DNA of 64,000 nucleotides from Catonia carolina. Its lineage: Eukaryota > Arthropoda > Insecta > Hemiptera > Achilidae. Positions 10,122 to 22,224 of the stretch are shown here, one piece after another. The stretch spans positions 95,029,969 to 95,093,968 of the forward strand of contig JAQMRL010000003.1 in the NCBI GenBank assembly GCA_035578175.1, given 5' to 3'. How positions within the stretch are numbered: position 1 is the stretch's first letter; the number at the start of each line of letters is the position of its first letter. Under the pieces are notes generated by a model, which was not told the DNA's origin, did no database searches, and saw only the letters and a program-made list of their open reading frames with translations. The position numbers and the translations under genes were made by a program.

Positions 10122-11924
10122 AAAAATGCAAAAATCCTACCGTCACTGAGTACCGGCTGAGTTGTTGGGGACCAGACTACGTCATCTTATATCTCACAGC
10201 AGCTGCGCGTGACCGCTGTCGTATAGTATAGTAACCGTAAGACCAACACTGCGACCATTTTACGACCTTTGTTCTTTCTGTGTTTGTAATAATACAGCCT
10301 GTTTTATAAAAAATTTATTTCCTTATCTGTGATTTTAGTTTTGGATTTTATTGTTATAGCAAAACAAAATTTCATGCTTGGGGGAGCACTCTACTCTCTT
10401 GCAGTAAGTACCAGGCGATTATAACCACCATGATTTTTCGCCTTCAAAAATGCAGTCAAAAATATAGTCAAATACATTGGTAACAATGTAACTGATTATA
10501 TTTTTATTGCTTTTATTTTTTGTAACTAATTTTTACTGAAAATCACCTACTGCCGCTAAACTAAGCGTCAGTTTGATACTGGGGTTTATCAGACAGCATT
10601 CAGAATCATAGCTTCAAAGTTATTTAACTGAAAAAAAAAAAAAATTTATTTATTTTATGTACATTTCTACTACAGATTGAACGAGGGAAGTTTACCGTTT
10701 TGTGTGGAGATAGTTTATGACAGCTGTGTTCCAAACGACAGGCCAGCGGTCAGTTATGAATACCTTGGAGTGCATGTCGATCATTTCTTAAAATGAGATG
10801 TTTATATAAATTTCACGCTCACACACAAAATTTTGAAAAAAATCGGTCAAAGGTAACTGTAAGTAACCCACTGGTGACGAGCCACAAAACCCAGAACTGC
10901 TGTAATTTTGTTTACTGGGTTAAACATTGAGTACAAAAAGAAGCTAGCAGGGGTTGCTAATAGTTCATAAATTGTAAAATTGAAATTTGTTTACACAATA
11001 TAGCAACGATATTTTGTAAATAATTAAAATATTTAAGTGAATTGTTTTGCACCGAAATTTGAAAACAATTTGAAATCCAATTTACGGGAGCAATTACCTC
11101 CAAAATTTATTATTTTTAACAACCCAATGACATTGTACAACTAATAAAAGTTGATGTTCTACAGCTCCAAAAACGGCTTAACTAAATTAGTCTTTGTTCT
11201 AAAGTCAATAACGAAATAAATACTATACTAACCACTAAAATAGTACACCAACGTTATAAACTAAGCCATGGGAATAGTAAAACAAGGGAAACTGAGAATA
11301 TTCAAGTCAGCCAATGCCCGTAAAACACACAAAATCGAAGATAAACAGCTAATGACGCGATGTAACAACATAGTATTTAATTGTTCTCAGCTGCGTTAAT
11401 GATTTTGTAGACTGTGGGATACTAATATTCCTAGATAACCATCAAATATAAACTTTACGACAAAGTTAAAACGATGTAATAAAATTTAATCTATCTCAAT
11501 AACTCTAAATTACCTTTGCAATTAGTCTCCTGTACTTTTTTGTTGTAAATTACAACCTTTCTTTATAAGTAAAGTTTATATAATCAAAGATATTAAATAT
11601 CTTTAAAAAATTTGATTAAAATATATGTGAACTTGATCCCCTCGTTAGCTTGCTCTGTAAAAGTGGAGATTGTGGAGCTAAAAATTTCAAGTTCGATTTC
11701 CAACTGGAGTCTGCATCTTACCCGAAATAATTAGTCTGAATATGTTTTAAAATTAGTCAGCAAAAATTGTCAGTTGGTTCTTTGAAATAAAAAATTACAA
11801 ACAAATCAGACTAACTTTGCGTACCGAATAAACTGTCCAACATGAGCTTGTATTGACAGTGTAAGGTTCACTAATTTTATTAAAATGTATTTAATATTTC
11901 GCGCGCGGCGCCCGCAAGTACAGA
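10122..11924. other. Intergenic DNA with minor repeat-like scraps
   Basis: At 10553-10568 the 16 bases CCGCTAAACTAAGCGT equal a core motif of M1, possibly a fragment. At about 11640-11710 an AAGTTCGATTTCC block resembles a Pol III B box. There is nothing else recognisable. The stretch 10140-10260 is GC-richer, without a clear coding frame. Confidence 0.35.
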
Positions 11925-12442
11925 AAGAGTGAGAGGGGAGTAGATTGGGATCGAAGGGTAGACAGAGAGAGATAAGTAGTAAAGGCCTTGATAGGGAGAA
12001 CATTTGGTAAAACATGAGAGAGAGGGGAGACATAGACAGATAAGGCGTAAAGGCCTTAAGAGGGAGACTAGTCGGTAAAAACATGAAAGAGTGAGGAAAG
12101 ACAGAGAGAGATAAGGCGATCAGGCCTTAAGAGGGAGACCATTTGATAAAACATGAGAGATTTTTTCTTTTTTTTTAGTTTACCGTCCGACTGTTCTGCA
12201 ATTACTGCTAATGCAGTCGGTGAAGGATGAAATGATTTTTTGTAACGTATGAAAATATGCCGTGCCTGAATGGGATTCGAACCCAAGACCGCATGATGAA
12301 ACCATGAGAGAGAGGGGGAGATGAGAGAGAGATAAGGCGTAAAGGCCTTATGAGGGAGACAATTCGGTAAAAACAAGAGAGACAGGGAAGCCAGAGAGAG
12401 ATAAGGCGTGAAGATCTTAAGGGGGAGACCACTGGGTAAAAC
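11925..12442 (+). repeat. Minisatellite of about 70-bp units, interrupted by a SINE
   Basis: Five units, each with GAGAGATAAGGCGTAAAGG, a CCTTAAGAGGGAGAC core and a GGTAAAAACATGAGAGA tail. The GGCCTT core sits at 11984, 12052, 12123, 12344 and (as GATCTT) 12413. Spacing is 68-71 bases except for one gap of 221. Removing the SINE and its target duplication brings that gap back to about 70. Confidence 0.85.
12161..12298 (-). mobile_element. S4 tRNA-headed SINE inserted in the minisatellite
   Basis: On the minus strand the head has CATGCGGTCTTGGGTTCGAA, with a good B box (GGGTTCGAATCCC), and the body ends with CTAATGCAG..GAATTGC-type tail sequence and an A-rich tract (T-run at 12161-12176). It is flanked by AAACATGAGAGA on the left and the near-identical AAACCATGAGAGA on the right, a target-site duplication. 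The same SINE occurs at 53141-53286. Confidence 0.8.
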
Positions 12443-12560
12443 CATATTTGTTTGGGGTTCAGGGATCTAAAAACGTGTAGGTATTTCCTGTGAAAACTAA
12501 ATTTTGAAAACTGACACGAAGACATAATTTTCCTTACTTATATTTCATGTAGGGTAAGAT
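12436..12560 (+). mobile_element. M1 repeat, right-end fragment
   Basis: Matches the last 120 or so bases of M1: the GGGGTTCAGGGATCT block, AAAACGTGTAG, GTGAAAACT and a CATGTAGGGTAAGA end. The rest of the element is absent. It adjoins the minisatellite directly. Confidence 0.65.
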
Positions 12561-13429
12561 AAAGTCGAACATGAACCTGTTGATTGAATGATTCAACTTG
12601 TTGTTTTAACCATCTATATCAATAACTAAAGACGAAGTACGTATGTTTGTTTTTGAACATAAAATTTCGTATTTTATGATTATATTTGGTTTAATAAATT
12701 TAGTTTAAGATAAAATTTGCCAATTAATAAATTTCTCAAAAATTTTTAAGACGAAAATCAGTTGAATCGTATTCGTAATGAAATAATTTATTTAAAATTA
12801 ACAAAAACATTTAAGCTAGTATTAATTTTAAACAAGGGAAACTGTTTTAGTGTAAGGTTTCTATAATGATATCTGTATTTGTTTACACAAAAACTGTTAC
12901 AGTGAAACCTAACAAAACATAAAATTAATATCTACGAAAGCTTAGAACATATTATACAAATGTGGGATATTTTATAACAAAAAATTTAACAGTTCTGTAC
13001 GAAATATAAGTTTTTTCTCAAGTAAATAGATCACTCCAAAAGTAAAATTCAGACAAAAACATGCCGTTCTAGCGGTCTGTACCATCATAATTTACAACAG
13101 ATAACAACACAACTTATTTTCATTTTCTACGATAAAATAACAGTCAAAATAACACAAATTTCTACCTTGTCGTATTGTCATGTTAACTTGTTACACGATA
13201 ATCAAGGTTTTTTGTGTTACTGTAAATCTACGATTTGCTCTCATAAAACAATGATGTGTTATGAGTATGCATCACGAGTGAGTAATATTCTACGTTTTTT
13301 TTTAACAACTGAGTTTGTTTACAATCAGTTTAAAATATGAGATAAATATGATGAATGTATTACGAGGCGACGACAATGCCCAATACCATTACGCCCAAAA
13401 AAAAAAATATTATTGACAATTTTTGAAAA
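12561..13429. other. AT-rich spacer, nothing recognised
   Basis: No motif of any family known to me. Confidence 0.4.
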
Positions 13430-14345
13430 CATTGAATCTACAAAAAATAATATAAAAAGATTATTCATCTTTCTTCTTCTTCTTCCTGTCATGGATTAGG
13501 CCTTACGACCTGTTCTGACTTCTTTTGCCATCTTTTTGTGGTCTACCTGCATCTCTTCATGTAGCAGGTATGAAGGGATTGAACCCTTTTATCTCAATCT
13601 GGGTAACCGTCCAAGCCCCCATTTTTAACAGAACTTCTTTTTATCCTTCTCCCCCTACTCCTTCTTCTTTTTCCTGTCCTGAATTAGGCCTTCCAACATG
13701 TTCTGACTTCATTTCCCATCTTTATCGCGGTCTACCTACATCTCTTCGTCCAGCATGTAGCTTAATGCTTGTTTCGCCCATCTATCTTCACTCATTCGTA
13801 ATGTTCCTCCCATTTCTCTTTGTATTTTTGTCAACTGTTTCAACGACAACGGAGATATATAAACGACATTGAATCTAGACGAAATAATAAAAAAAGATTA
13901 TTCATCTTTCTTCTTCTTTTTCTTCTTCCTGTCATGGATTAGGGCTTACGACCTGTTCCGACTTCTTTCGCCATCTTTTTTGTGGTCTGCCTGCATCTCT
14001 TCTTGCAGCAGATATGAAGGGATTGAACTCTTTTATCTCAATCTGGGTAAGCGTCCAAGCCTCCATTTTTACAAAGCTTCTTCTTATCCTTCTCCTTCTC
14101 CTGCTCCTGCTCCTCCTCCTCCTCCTCCTTCTTCTTCTTCTTTTTCTTCTTCTTCTTGTCCTGGATTAGGCCTTCCAACATGTTCCGGTTCCGTTCCCTA
14201 CCTTTGTTACGGTCTACCTACATCTCTTCGTCCAGCTTGTTGCTTAATGTCCGTTTCGCACATCTATCTTGACTCATTCGTAATGTTCCTCCCATTTCTC
14301 TCTGTACATTTGTCAACTGTTTCTACGAGAAGGGAGACATGTAAA
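13430..14345. repeat. Tandem duplication of 437-bp unit carrying LINE 3' ends
   Basis: The block starting CATTGAATCTA at 13430 restarts at 13867 and is followed by the same CTT-rich tract, the same CTGTC(A/C)TGRATTAGG blocks and the same GTCTACCTACATCTCTTCGTCC stretch. Length differences are mainly in the CTT/CCT microsatellite (14095-14155). The event duplicated sequence already containing two truncated LINE ends, giving four in a row. Confidence 0.75.
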
Positions 14346-14643
14346 TGAGCCCGGATTTCCTCATTCTTAATGTGATTTATGAAACTACACCCCTGAACTC
14401 TTCTCAAGAACCGCATTTCCGGCTCTTGGATCTGACGTTTATCATTCTTTCAAGTACCCAAGACTCGCTACCACAAAGCAAAACTAGAAAAGTCAGAGTC
14501 TTGTAAAACTTCAACTGGTTATCTTTCCAAACTCTTTTACCTAGTGACCACGCTACTGTCCCACATAAATACCGAAAACAATTCGGTTTATCAACCATGT
14601 CTACAATCCTAGCGTATGTTAAATTACATTCCAAGTATTTATA
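13475..14643 (-). pseudogene. LINE ORF2 C-terminal relic, repeated tail segments
   Basis: From 14643 downwards on the minus strand: YLECNLTYARIVDMVDKPN, then QLKFYKTLTFLVLLCGSESW, the LLYGSE-x-W region typical of the sequence after the RT domain in LINEs. Further down are frame-shifted remains with DGRRDVGRP and HVGRPNPGQEEEE running into the glutamate-coding tail. A second tail, ARRDAGRPQKRWRKKSEQVV, also runs into GAA repeats. These two tails recur in the duplicated unit. The piece is inactive through truncation, frameshifts and stops. The clade is uncertain; it is not the jockey element at 1.7-6.1 kb. Confidence 0.65.
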
Positions 14644-15125
14644 AAAGCAGTGACTGCTCTATCAGGCACCCATTGATAACTATTTTTGTTCGTACAAGAC
14701 GTTTTCATGGGATATGTATAATAAATAATTAAAGTAAAATAATAAGTAAAAAACTTAAAAATCAAAATAACAGAGAAAGAAGGCGTAGAAGACTGAATAG
14801 ATGTTCATGATAGTGAATAATCTTAAACTAATAAAATAGATTATTCAGTAAATCTTAATGGAAGATCAAGTAGTATACTTTCATTCGTTTTAATCTTGTT
14901 GAATAATATCAAGTAGTCAAGTAATATTAACATTCTTCAATAAAATAAAGTATATGACGCGCTTAAGTATTCGAGTAATCTACTTTTCTTGGTATTTTTC
15001 ATTCAACTGCATAATTCTTCCGTTACAGTATTGATACACAAGTTTTTATGCAGTGTAGAATAGATTATTTGTTACTATTCGTAAAAATTTGATTGGAATC
15101 GTTGGGTTATGACAAAGTTGTTGAC
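14644..15125. other. AT-rich spacer, nothing recognised
   Basis: No recognisable feature. Confidence 0.4.
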
Positions 15126-15538
15126 TTCCTACCTTATTTCCAAAGCGGTATAAATTAAAATTTGTTATGTTTTTGATGTTAAATGTATAAAAATAAATTT
15201 GTAGGATATTGTTTGGGCAATCTTCTGTGAGTTTTACTGTTGTTTAAGAGATTTTTGGCTTGTGGATTTTGACGATTTTCAAGCAGTATTCCATTAGGTG
15301 TAAAGTTTTTGTATTTCGTCTTGTACTATGGGTTCCTACCTTATTTCTAAAGCGGTATAAATTAAAATTTATTATGTTTTTGATGTTCAAAGTATTAAAA
15401 TAAATTTGTAGGATGTTGTTTGCGCAATCTTCCGTGAGTTTTACTGTTGTTTAAGAGATTTGTGGCTTTTGGATTTGAAGATTTTCAAGTAGTGTTCATA
15501 AGGTGTAAAATGTCTGTATTTCGTCTTGTACTATGAGT
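15126..15538 (+). repeat. Two-unit tandem duplication, period about 207 bp
   Basis: Unit 1 starts at 15126 and unit 2 at 15333. Both run from TTCCTACCTTATTTC through AAAGCGGTATAAATTAAAAT and GAGTTTTACTGTTGTTTAAG to TATTTCGTCTTGTACTATG. They differ at scattered single bases and short indels, so the duplication is not very recent. No ORF. Confidence 0.85.
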
Positions 15539-17867
15539 TCGTGTCTCTGTATATTACAGTGTTTGGTATGTACCATAGCTAGTCTGGTACTGTGTCAATG
15601 AGCACTTGTTTTAATATCTCAAAATTTTAATTGTTTCTTTTGTTCATTCTTAGATAAATAATTTGGTCGGTGGGCTCTCATTATTATAAATATAAATTAG
15701 AGTTAACAAAATTTTAAATAAATGTTAGAAAACATTAAAAATATAAAATTTAAATAATCAGTAAATATAATTATACAGTCTGCAACCATAATTTGTTTTA
15801 AATGTTAACTTGGTTTTATTAAATAGGGATTAAGCCTATTACAATTTAGAATAAAAGATAAATCGTAATTAATAATCCGTAACAATTGATAAAAAGTTCA
15901 ATAAAACTATTTCTCAAAAAAGTCTATCATTTTTACGAGAATAATAATGATACGGAAAAGGGAAGAATAAAGAAACGGAAGATTTTAAAATTCTGAAAAT
16001 GGAAGGTTTGTAGTAGATTGGTTTTTGAATAAAATATGAGACCAACTGGTATGTTGGATGTTGTAACAGGGGTTAAAAGTACGGTGAGCGTGCGAACGAT
16101 CGGGGATAGGATATCGGGTTAGGAAAGAGCAATACTGATGGCGGTTTCTGTCAAATTATTAAAAATTGATCAGTATGAACAACGTAGAATAAAATTTTAA
16201 TCATGATATACAAAACAGAACGTACAAATGATTGTATCAATTCAGGCGATGATATGCAATTATCGTTCACAATATCCGTGTCCTCGTATGCATTTCGGTT
16301 ACACACACATACTCACCAGGATAATACCAATGCCATCTATATACCGTTACGTAATGTCATCGGTAATATTTAGATGGCTGTGTATATGAGATGGATGGGG
16401 AGAGGCGGTTATAAATAATATGATAACTTCATTTATAAAACATAAAGCCATTGTAATGATTAGCATTTGAATCCTTCCTTCACTACACATAAAAGTGGTA
16501 GTACTACATAGAACAAACTAATAACTGAATAAAAATCACTTTTTTAATTATCTGCTACTGTAATGAAGCCCATTTGATGACAGTGTAATGTCGTACTTCA
16601 TTACAGGATTCAAAACTTAAATATAACAAAACAAGTAAAACGTAAAATTACATTAAAAATATTTTTATTTATTTCATTTTAAGACCAATGAATTGAAACT
16701 ATTTAAATTGTTCTATTCCAAAATCCTATATTCCATTTTATACACTAATTAGTGGGAACGACAAACAGTTACTATGACATCGTCAAAATCGGAAATCTTG
16801 AAGAATTTTATCTGATAAAACTATTCGTAAAAGAGATACCACAAAATAAAATATAATAGAAGGTACAAAAATTTGTCTAAACAATCGAAAAAATGAAAAA
16901 CCGATAAAATGAATCATTGTTGAGAGTGATTTTTTAGTCCTGTTACCCAATTGTTAATGTCTGGTAATTTTTTCTAAGAAAGGTAAATTTTGTTTTGTGA
17001 CACGAAGATAGTAGCCCTACTCAACCGGTATAGATGCAGTAATGAACGTTGATTCTCCTTGAGCCGCGTATAATTTTGTGCCGATTCCGGTCGTGTTACG
17101 AACAGAATGTCTTTTATCCTAGCCTAGAACAACGGGTTTTCATTCTTGAACAATGTTTTGCTACGAAATCGTAAGCGAGTGTAAAGCAATCATTTCAAAT
17201 TAAATTTTTTGGTGTTCCTCTACCAGAAAAAATGTCAATTTCTAGGCTAACAAACTGATTTCGAGAGACAGGAAGTGTTTGCGACAGAAAACGTAGTACC
17301 TAGCGATTGTTATGCTCTCAAAAAAATTACCATAAAAAAATTACCAAACATTAACAATTGGGTAACAGGACTAAAAAATCACACTACATTATGTCAAGCA
17401 AACACTATTCCTCAGGCGAATTTATTATTTTATTATCTTAATTTTTTGAAAAAGATTTTCTTAAGTTTTCAGTGTTTATACGGCTCAAAATTACAAAACC
17501 TCGTAAGGTGAAATCTCGTTTGCTTTAACTTAATGAGAAGGAAATAATAATTCTAAAATAAATAATTTATTATAGAATAAACGTCGAGGTAATGGAGAAA
17601 AACTGTAAACGTTTACCTTAATTTTTTTTAAGACTTACAAGCTACACACGAGTGTCGGGAAAGCGGGATAAAGCACGACTAGAAGTGATGAAACTATGGT
17701 GATTAATGCGAATAATAGGTTGACTAAGAAAAATACGAATGATGAAATACTCGTATTACTGTGAAGGTGATTCTAATAAAAAACGCTATGAAGAAAAACA
17801 TCTTGCCAATGTAAATAATTAAAATTTATAACCTATGTATAATCATGTGTAAACTATCTAAATTGAA
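15539..17867. other. AT-rich intergenic DNA, nothing recognised
   Basis: Over 2 kb without a feature I can support. A 78-codon plus-strand open frame at 17275-17511 has no recognised motif and is likely chance. Confidence 0.4.
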
Positions 17868-18612
17868 AAACCAACTTAATTTTAACCATGAGTGAATGGC
17901 GTAAAAGAAAATCAACATCTTTAGGCTTACAAATAAAGAAAAACTATAATGCTGCTAAGCTAGGCTCTGTAGAAAAATTCTTGATGCACTTTTTTCAAGT
18001 TTCAACTAAGGCAGAAGTTCATAAATTTTTTACCAATTTTAATGAGCAAAATGCATAAAATCACCAAATGGTGCTAAGCTAAATGTTGTAGAAGAAAATG
18101 TTTGAAATAAAAATATGTAGGTTTTTTAATTTCCTACAGCTTTTATTACACACGCATTTGCCCTGAAATGTATAGTAAGGCCGCAGTCTTACAAAAATCA
18201 TCTGTTACCACGAAAGCACTGCTCTCTCGAGAATTTCAGCAGACATACCGATTACCCTATCATGTAGAGCCTAAAAATATAGTAAACGACGCCATTTGAA
18301 AACTTTGTGGGACCGTTTTATGAGAACATTGCACAAAAGTTAAAAATTTTACGAATAAACCACGACTTTCGGTTGATCGATTTTGATGAAAATATTCGTG
18401 TCGGGTCCCATTAAGTGTTACCTTACTTAAGTTTCAAGTTTTAACATCGTACGATGTTTTGTTCTTGAGATATTTTGTTCACACACACAGACAAATACCT
18501 AAATAATCTGCATGGGTTAAAGGGACTGTGAAAATGTTATTTTTTCGGTGAAAACTCGATTTAAAAAAATCGACTTGAAAAGATATATTTCATATAGGGC
18601 AAAATAAGGTAA
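17868..18612 (+). mobile_element. M1 interspersed repeat, copy D (decayed, left end missing)
   Basis: Begins within the family at the TTTTAACCATGAGTGAATGG block, then follows copy A through both internal modules, the CAGCAGACAT block, the GTTGATCGATTTTGATGAAAA block and the CACACACAG tract to the right end. It is the most diverged of the long copies and lacks the first 100 or so bases with the left inverted repeat. Confidence 0.65.
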
Positions 18613-19503
18613 AAACTAAATTACAGTACACATTATGACATGATAATTTTCTTGTGAATATTTTTGCCGGTAAATGTTGAGTAAAAGAGGAAAGAGAAGA
18701 CCAAAAACCAAAAATTAGAAGGGTTAATGAACGGAACATATTGTTGCAGAGACAAAACCCTGTAGAATACAAATGAATGCATAGGTTCATATAAAAAAAT
18801 CTAACAGGGATAACAAAAAATATTGTTTCTTTTAGGGATCATCAAACATTCCACATTTTACAATTTTTTTCTAAAGCTTGTAAAGGCACAAAATATTCGA
18901 CTTACAATTAGAAACTACATGATATGGTAAAGAATACATGCACCGTGGTCTATAGACACTCGACTGATCTCTAAATGTGCATTAATCACAGGAGACAAAT
19001 CTCTATGTCTATACAATATGTCGTATACATTAGCTTGTCCAAAACACACTATGCTAAATCAAGTAGTCGTCTTATGTCATACCAATCTGACAAAGCAGGA
19101 ATTATATATATGTACTTCATGCACTTACCAGTCACGCTAAACAACATGTTATCACGTAGTCTAACCACACAGATGTGAATGCTACGTTAAAGCTCGTAAA
19201 GAAATAATTAAAAATATTAAAAAACTTTTGATTAAATAAAACGTGGTACTGAGAACCATTCTAGTTCTCTCAGAAATCTACTATTCTAAAGGTAATTGTA
19301 TTATATATACCTACTATTCTCAGGAAATAATATTCTACAGGAAAGAACTATTTTACTGACGTACTTAGTACCTGAAAGTACACTAAATTATTATGCATAA
19401 TATATACTGAATTAAAAGAAACACGTTATCTAAATTATTTTACAACGTATCTAATTTTATGTAGTTAATAATGAGAAATAATGAGTAGGCTACATATATT
19501 TTT
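18613..19503. other. Intergenic DNA, nothing recognised
   Basis: No supported feature. The short open frames at 18590-18790 and 18975-19178 carry no motif. Confidence 0.4.
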
Positions 19504-19892
19504 TGCCCGTAACAGACAAGTCGAGAGTTAAATTATTTGCAATCAATCTGTCAGTTCCAAGGTTACAAAAAATAGTTCTGATTCTTATCACATGGTCAGC
19601 CAATTAAATTACTGAAGTGTTTAAGAACGGAAGAGGTAGAGATGTAAAAGACACTCGTCAGAATTATCTTCTCTGAAAGTAATGAATTTTATTATACAGC
19701 TAGACCCTGAGATGAATAAAGTGAAGTTGCCATTTGACGGGTAGAAAATATATGCTTTTCAGATGGCCTGTCATGTTGATAAGCATACTTTTCAACTCAG
19801 TGACTAAGGCATTGATTAATAACTTTACTCCTCGTTTTCCTTAGTAAAACTTCTACAGATTCAAACCAACCTTTTGGCTGATGACCGAAACA
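19504..19892 (+). mobile_element. S1 SINE-like repeat, copy 1
   Basis: Forward orientation of a 390-bp family. It starts TGCCCGTAACAGACAAG and passes through CACATGGTCAGCCAATTA, AAGAACGGAAGAGGTAGAGA and a GATAAGCATACTTTTCAACT block to a CCTTTTGGCTGATGAC end with a short A/C-rich tail. It is one of the older copies. Confidence 0.75.
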
Positions 19893-20849
19893 AACATAAA
19901 ACAACATACATTTCTTATTAAAACCCTCAGTAAAATATTGGCAACTGAATTTTTATTTTCAGGTTAGTAGAACCCAATAAATTTTTACAGAATATAGTGT
20001 ACCATCAGTTGAAAACCAACAGAAGCTCTATCGATGGGTAGTGGTCTGCTTCCTTACAATCATCTGTACATCGTTGCTATCAGCTCATTTGTAATTGTAA
20101 CATATTCTAAAGGCACAAATGTACAATAAATTCAAAAGAATCTGTCTTTTAAAGAAAGAAAATCCTTTCACCTTCTTTTGCTCAAACTTAATTATATTTA
20201 TCACATTAATTTTAGTTAAGTTTTGAGGAGAGAACAAACTTAAATTAAATAACGGAATAAAATTTACTTTAAAATCCTTGATCAGTTACAAAATACAAAA
20301 AGTACTCAAGGGAATGGTTAAAGTATATACTGTATATAAAGAATAAGTAAAGGAGTTATTTCGTTGCAACAGAACTTGGTCAACTTTCAACAATACTCTT
20401 TACAAAAAGTTGTCGATAACATGTTTTATTTACTTCCAACTTTCGAGGCCAACTAAGCTTTCATAAAAACAAACTTTTCTTCACAAATATCAAGGGAGAA
20501 AGAAAAAAGAGAGCATATTTGACCAGTAGTTTTACAACGCATTCTGACTTTTTATGTGTAAACTTTCATACACCAAAATATATATATTTTATTGAAGTAT
20601 AATAATTATTTTAATTTATTGAAAATAAAATAGTGTATCGGTTTCTGAATTCCACGTGAGAAAATCATAGGCAATAGTGGAGTGCGTGCAAAAGATTAGT
20701 GTATCAGCTAGGTGTTTTTGATTTCACTTTGAAATGAGTTAGGATGATTCATTCCAAAGGCAAAAAGATATGTTTGAAATATCTTTACTGATTAAAGAGT
20801 TTTGAGTTGTAAATTTTTCATGCTTTCTACAATTTCGTAGAAATTTGTA
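19893..20849. other. Intergenic DNA, nothing recognised
   Basis: No supported feature. Confidence 0.4.
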
Positions 20850-21143
20850 ACATCAGCTGTTTACCAGCTGATTTTCGGCTCCGTGGTTCAAATCATATTA
20901 AATATAAACTAATTTTTTTTATAGTTACGTTTATACAGATTTGAATACTAGACAGGTATATATTTTGATGGTTGAGGTTCAATTAACCATAATCTCTCAA
21001 AAATTATCGCTCTGAATCTTCACAAGATTACACCTCATTTACACGTCACACACATCATCCTCATCTCATTAGATCATGAGGTTGCTTATTTTTCTTAAAT
21101 TGAACAGACTACAAATTTACACACATTAGGGATTGGGAAAAAT
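20850..21143 (+). mobile_element. S2 tRNA-derived SINE, copy 2 (5' truncated)
   Basis: Starts within the head at ACATCAGCTGTTTACCAGCT, keeps a degraded B box (GTGGTTCAAATCAT), then the body with GATGGTTGAGGTTCAATTAA and CACATCATCCTCATCTCATT, and an A-rich end. The A-box part of the head is gone. Confidence 0.7.
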
Positions 21144-21836
21144 TTATCATGACAGTTCTACTTTTTCCCATATTCTTATTTTGTTGCAGTTTCTTTTCGC
21201 AGCTGCTTCAAATTCTTGACGAAAACTGAAGACATTTTCGCGAAAATAAAAAACAATAGTTTTTTTATGTTAATGGAGTATACTTAATTAAATAATATAT
21301 ACGTAAAAACGAGATAAGTATTGTTGTTGTAACATTGATGGAAAATATTTAATAAATAAAAAGAAAAATGAATAAAATTTAAGAAACTACTAAAAATCCT
21401 GTTCACGTATTTAATGTATTTAAAATATTATGAAAAATCGTAAGTAAATTGATAAAGTGTAGGCTTATGTATAACAAAGCGGTGAGACGTGACATTTTCC
21501 AGTAATAGCAGATAAATTTCCAGCTTATTAATATAAAGTGATAGAGACGGATTTGTTTGGATGCTTCTTCTCATTTTTAAATTACGGAAGCGTAAAAATG
21601 ATATAATACAAGAGCGTCAATAGGCGTTTTAACAGAAGGCAGTAAACTTTTGACGTTTATTCAACGGCTTCTTGTATCAAATAAATAACAAGATGACAAA
21701 ACTTTAGTTCCCTCTAGTTTTAAAAAAATATTTTAACTTATTAAAATTAATCAGAGGTGTTACGTTATTGATTTCGTGTTAACATATTGTTTTATTCGAT
21801 TTTTTACAAACTATCCAATAATTTTATTAATAATTT
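21144..21836. other. AT-rich spacer, nothing recognised
   Basis: No supported feature. Confidence 0.4.
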
Positions 21837-22092
21837 TTTTGTTTTCTTTTATGTTAGGCTGTTTTGCACATAATGCTGATGCAGTCGTTTATTGGTAATG
21901 AAAGATATAGATGAAAATAAGGGATGGTAAATGCTAAATCTGACCGGAAATCTAGCATTTTCAAAACCGTCTTCATTAGCAGAAATGGCAAAACAGTCAG
22001 ACGTTAAGCACTCAAACAAATAATGACCGGGAATTGAACCCGAACCCCTGACGTAAAAGCAAGTTAAGCTGACCACTATACCACTGGCCGAA
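21837..22092 (-). mobile_element. S3 tRNA-headed SINE with inverted tail segment
   Basis: The minus strand begins GGCCAGTGGTATAGTGGTCA (A box TGGTATAGTGG) and has GGGTTCAATTCCCGGTCA (B box) about 45 bases on: a clear tRNA-like Pol III promoter. Next comes a piece that is the reverse complement of the family tail (CTGTTTTGCCATTTCTGC), then the normal tail in the right orientation. The copy is therefore composite, possibly two SINEs joined. Confidence 0.75.
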
Positions 22093-22224
22093 TTACTAAA
22101 TTTTAATAGCCTATAAATTTAAATTACGAAAATAATCGCTTCAAATTTATAATTTGAATCATTAAATTCGTGTAATTTTGTAACATTTTGTTTTTATAAA
22201 CATAATCAGTAACTAATATAAAAC

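Noticed and set aside
11806..12525. Three minus-strand open frames with repeated Leu/Pro/Ser blocks, resembling a repeat protein.
   Set aside because: They are readings of the 70-bp minisatellite and the S4 SINE in different frames.
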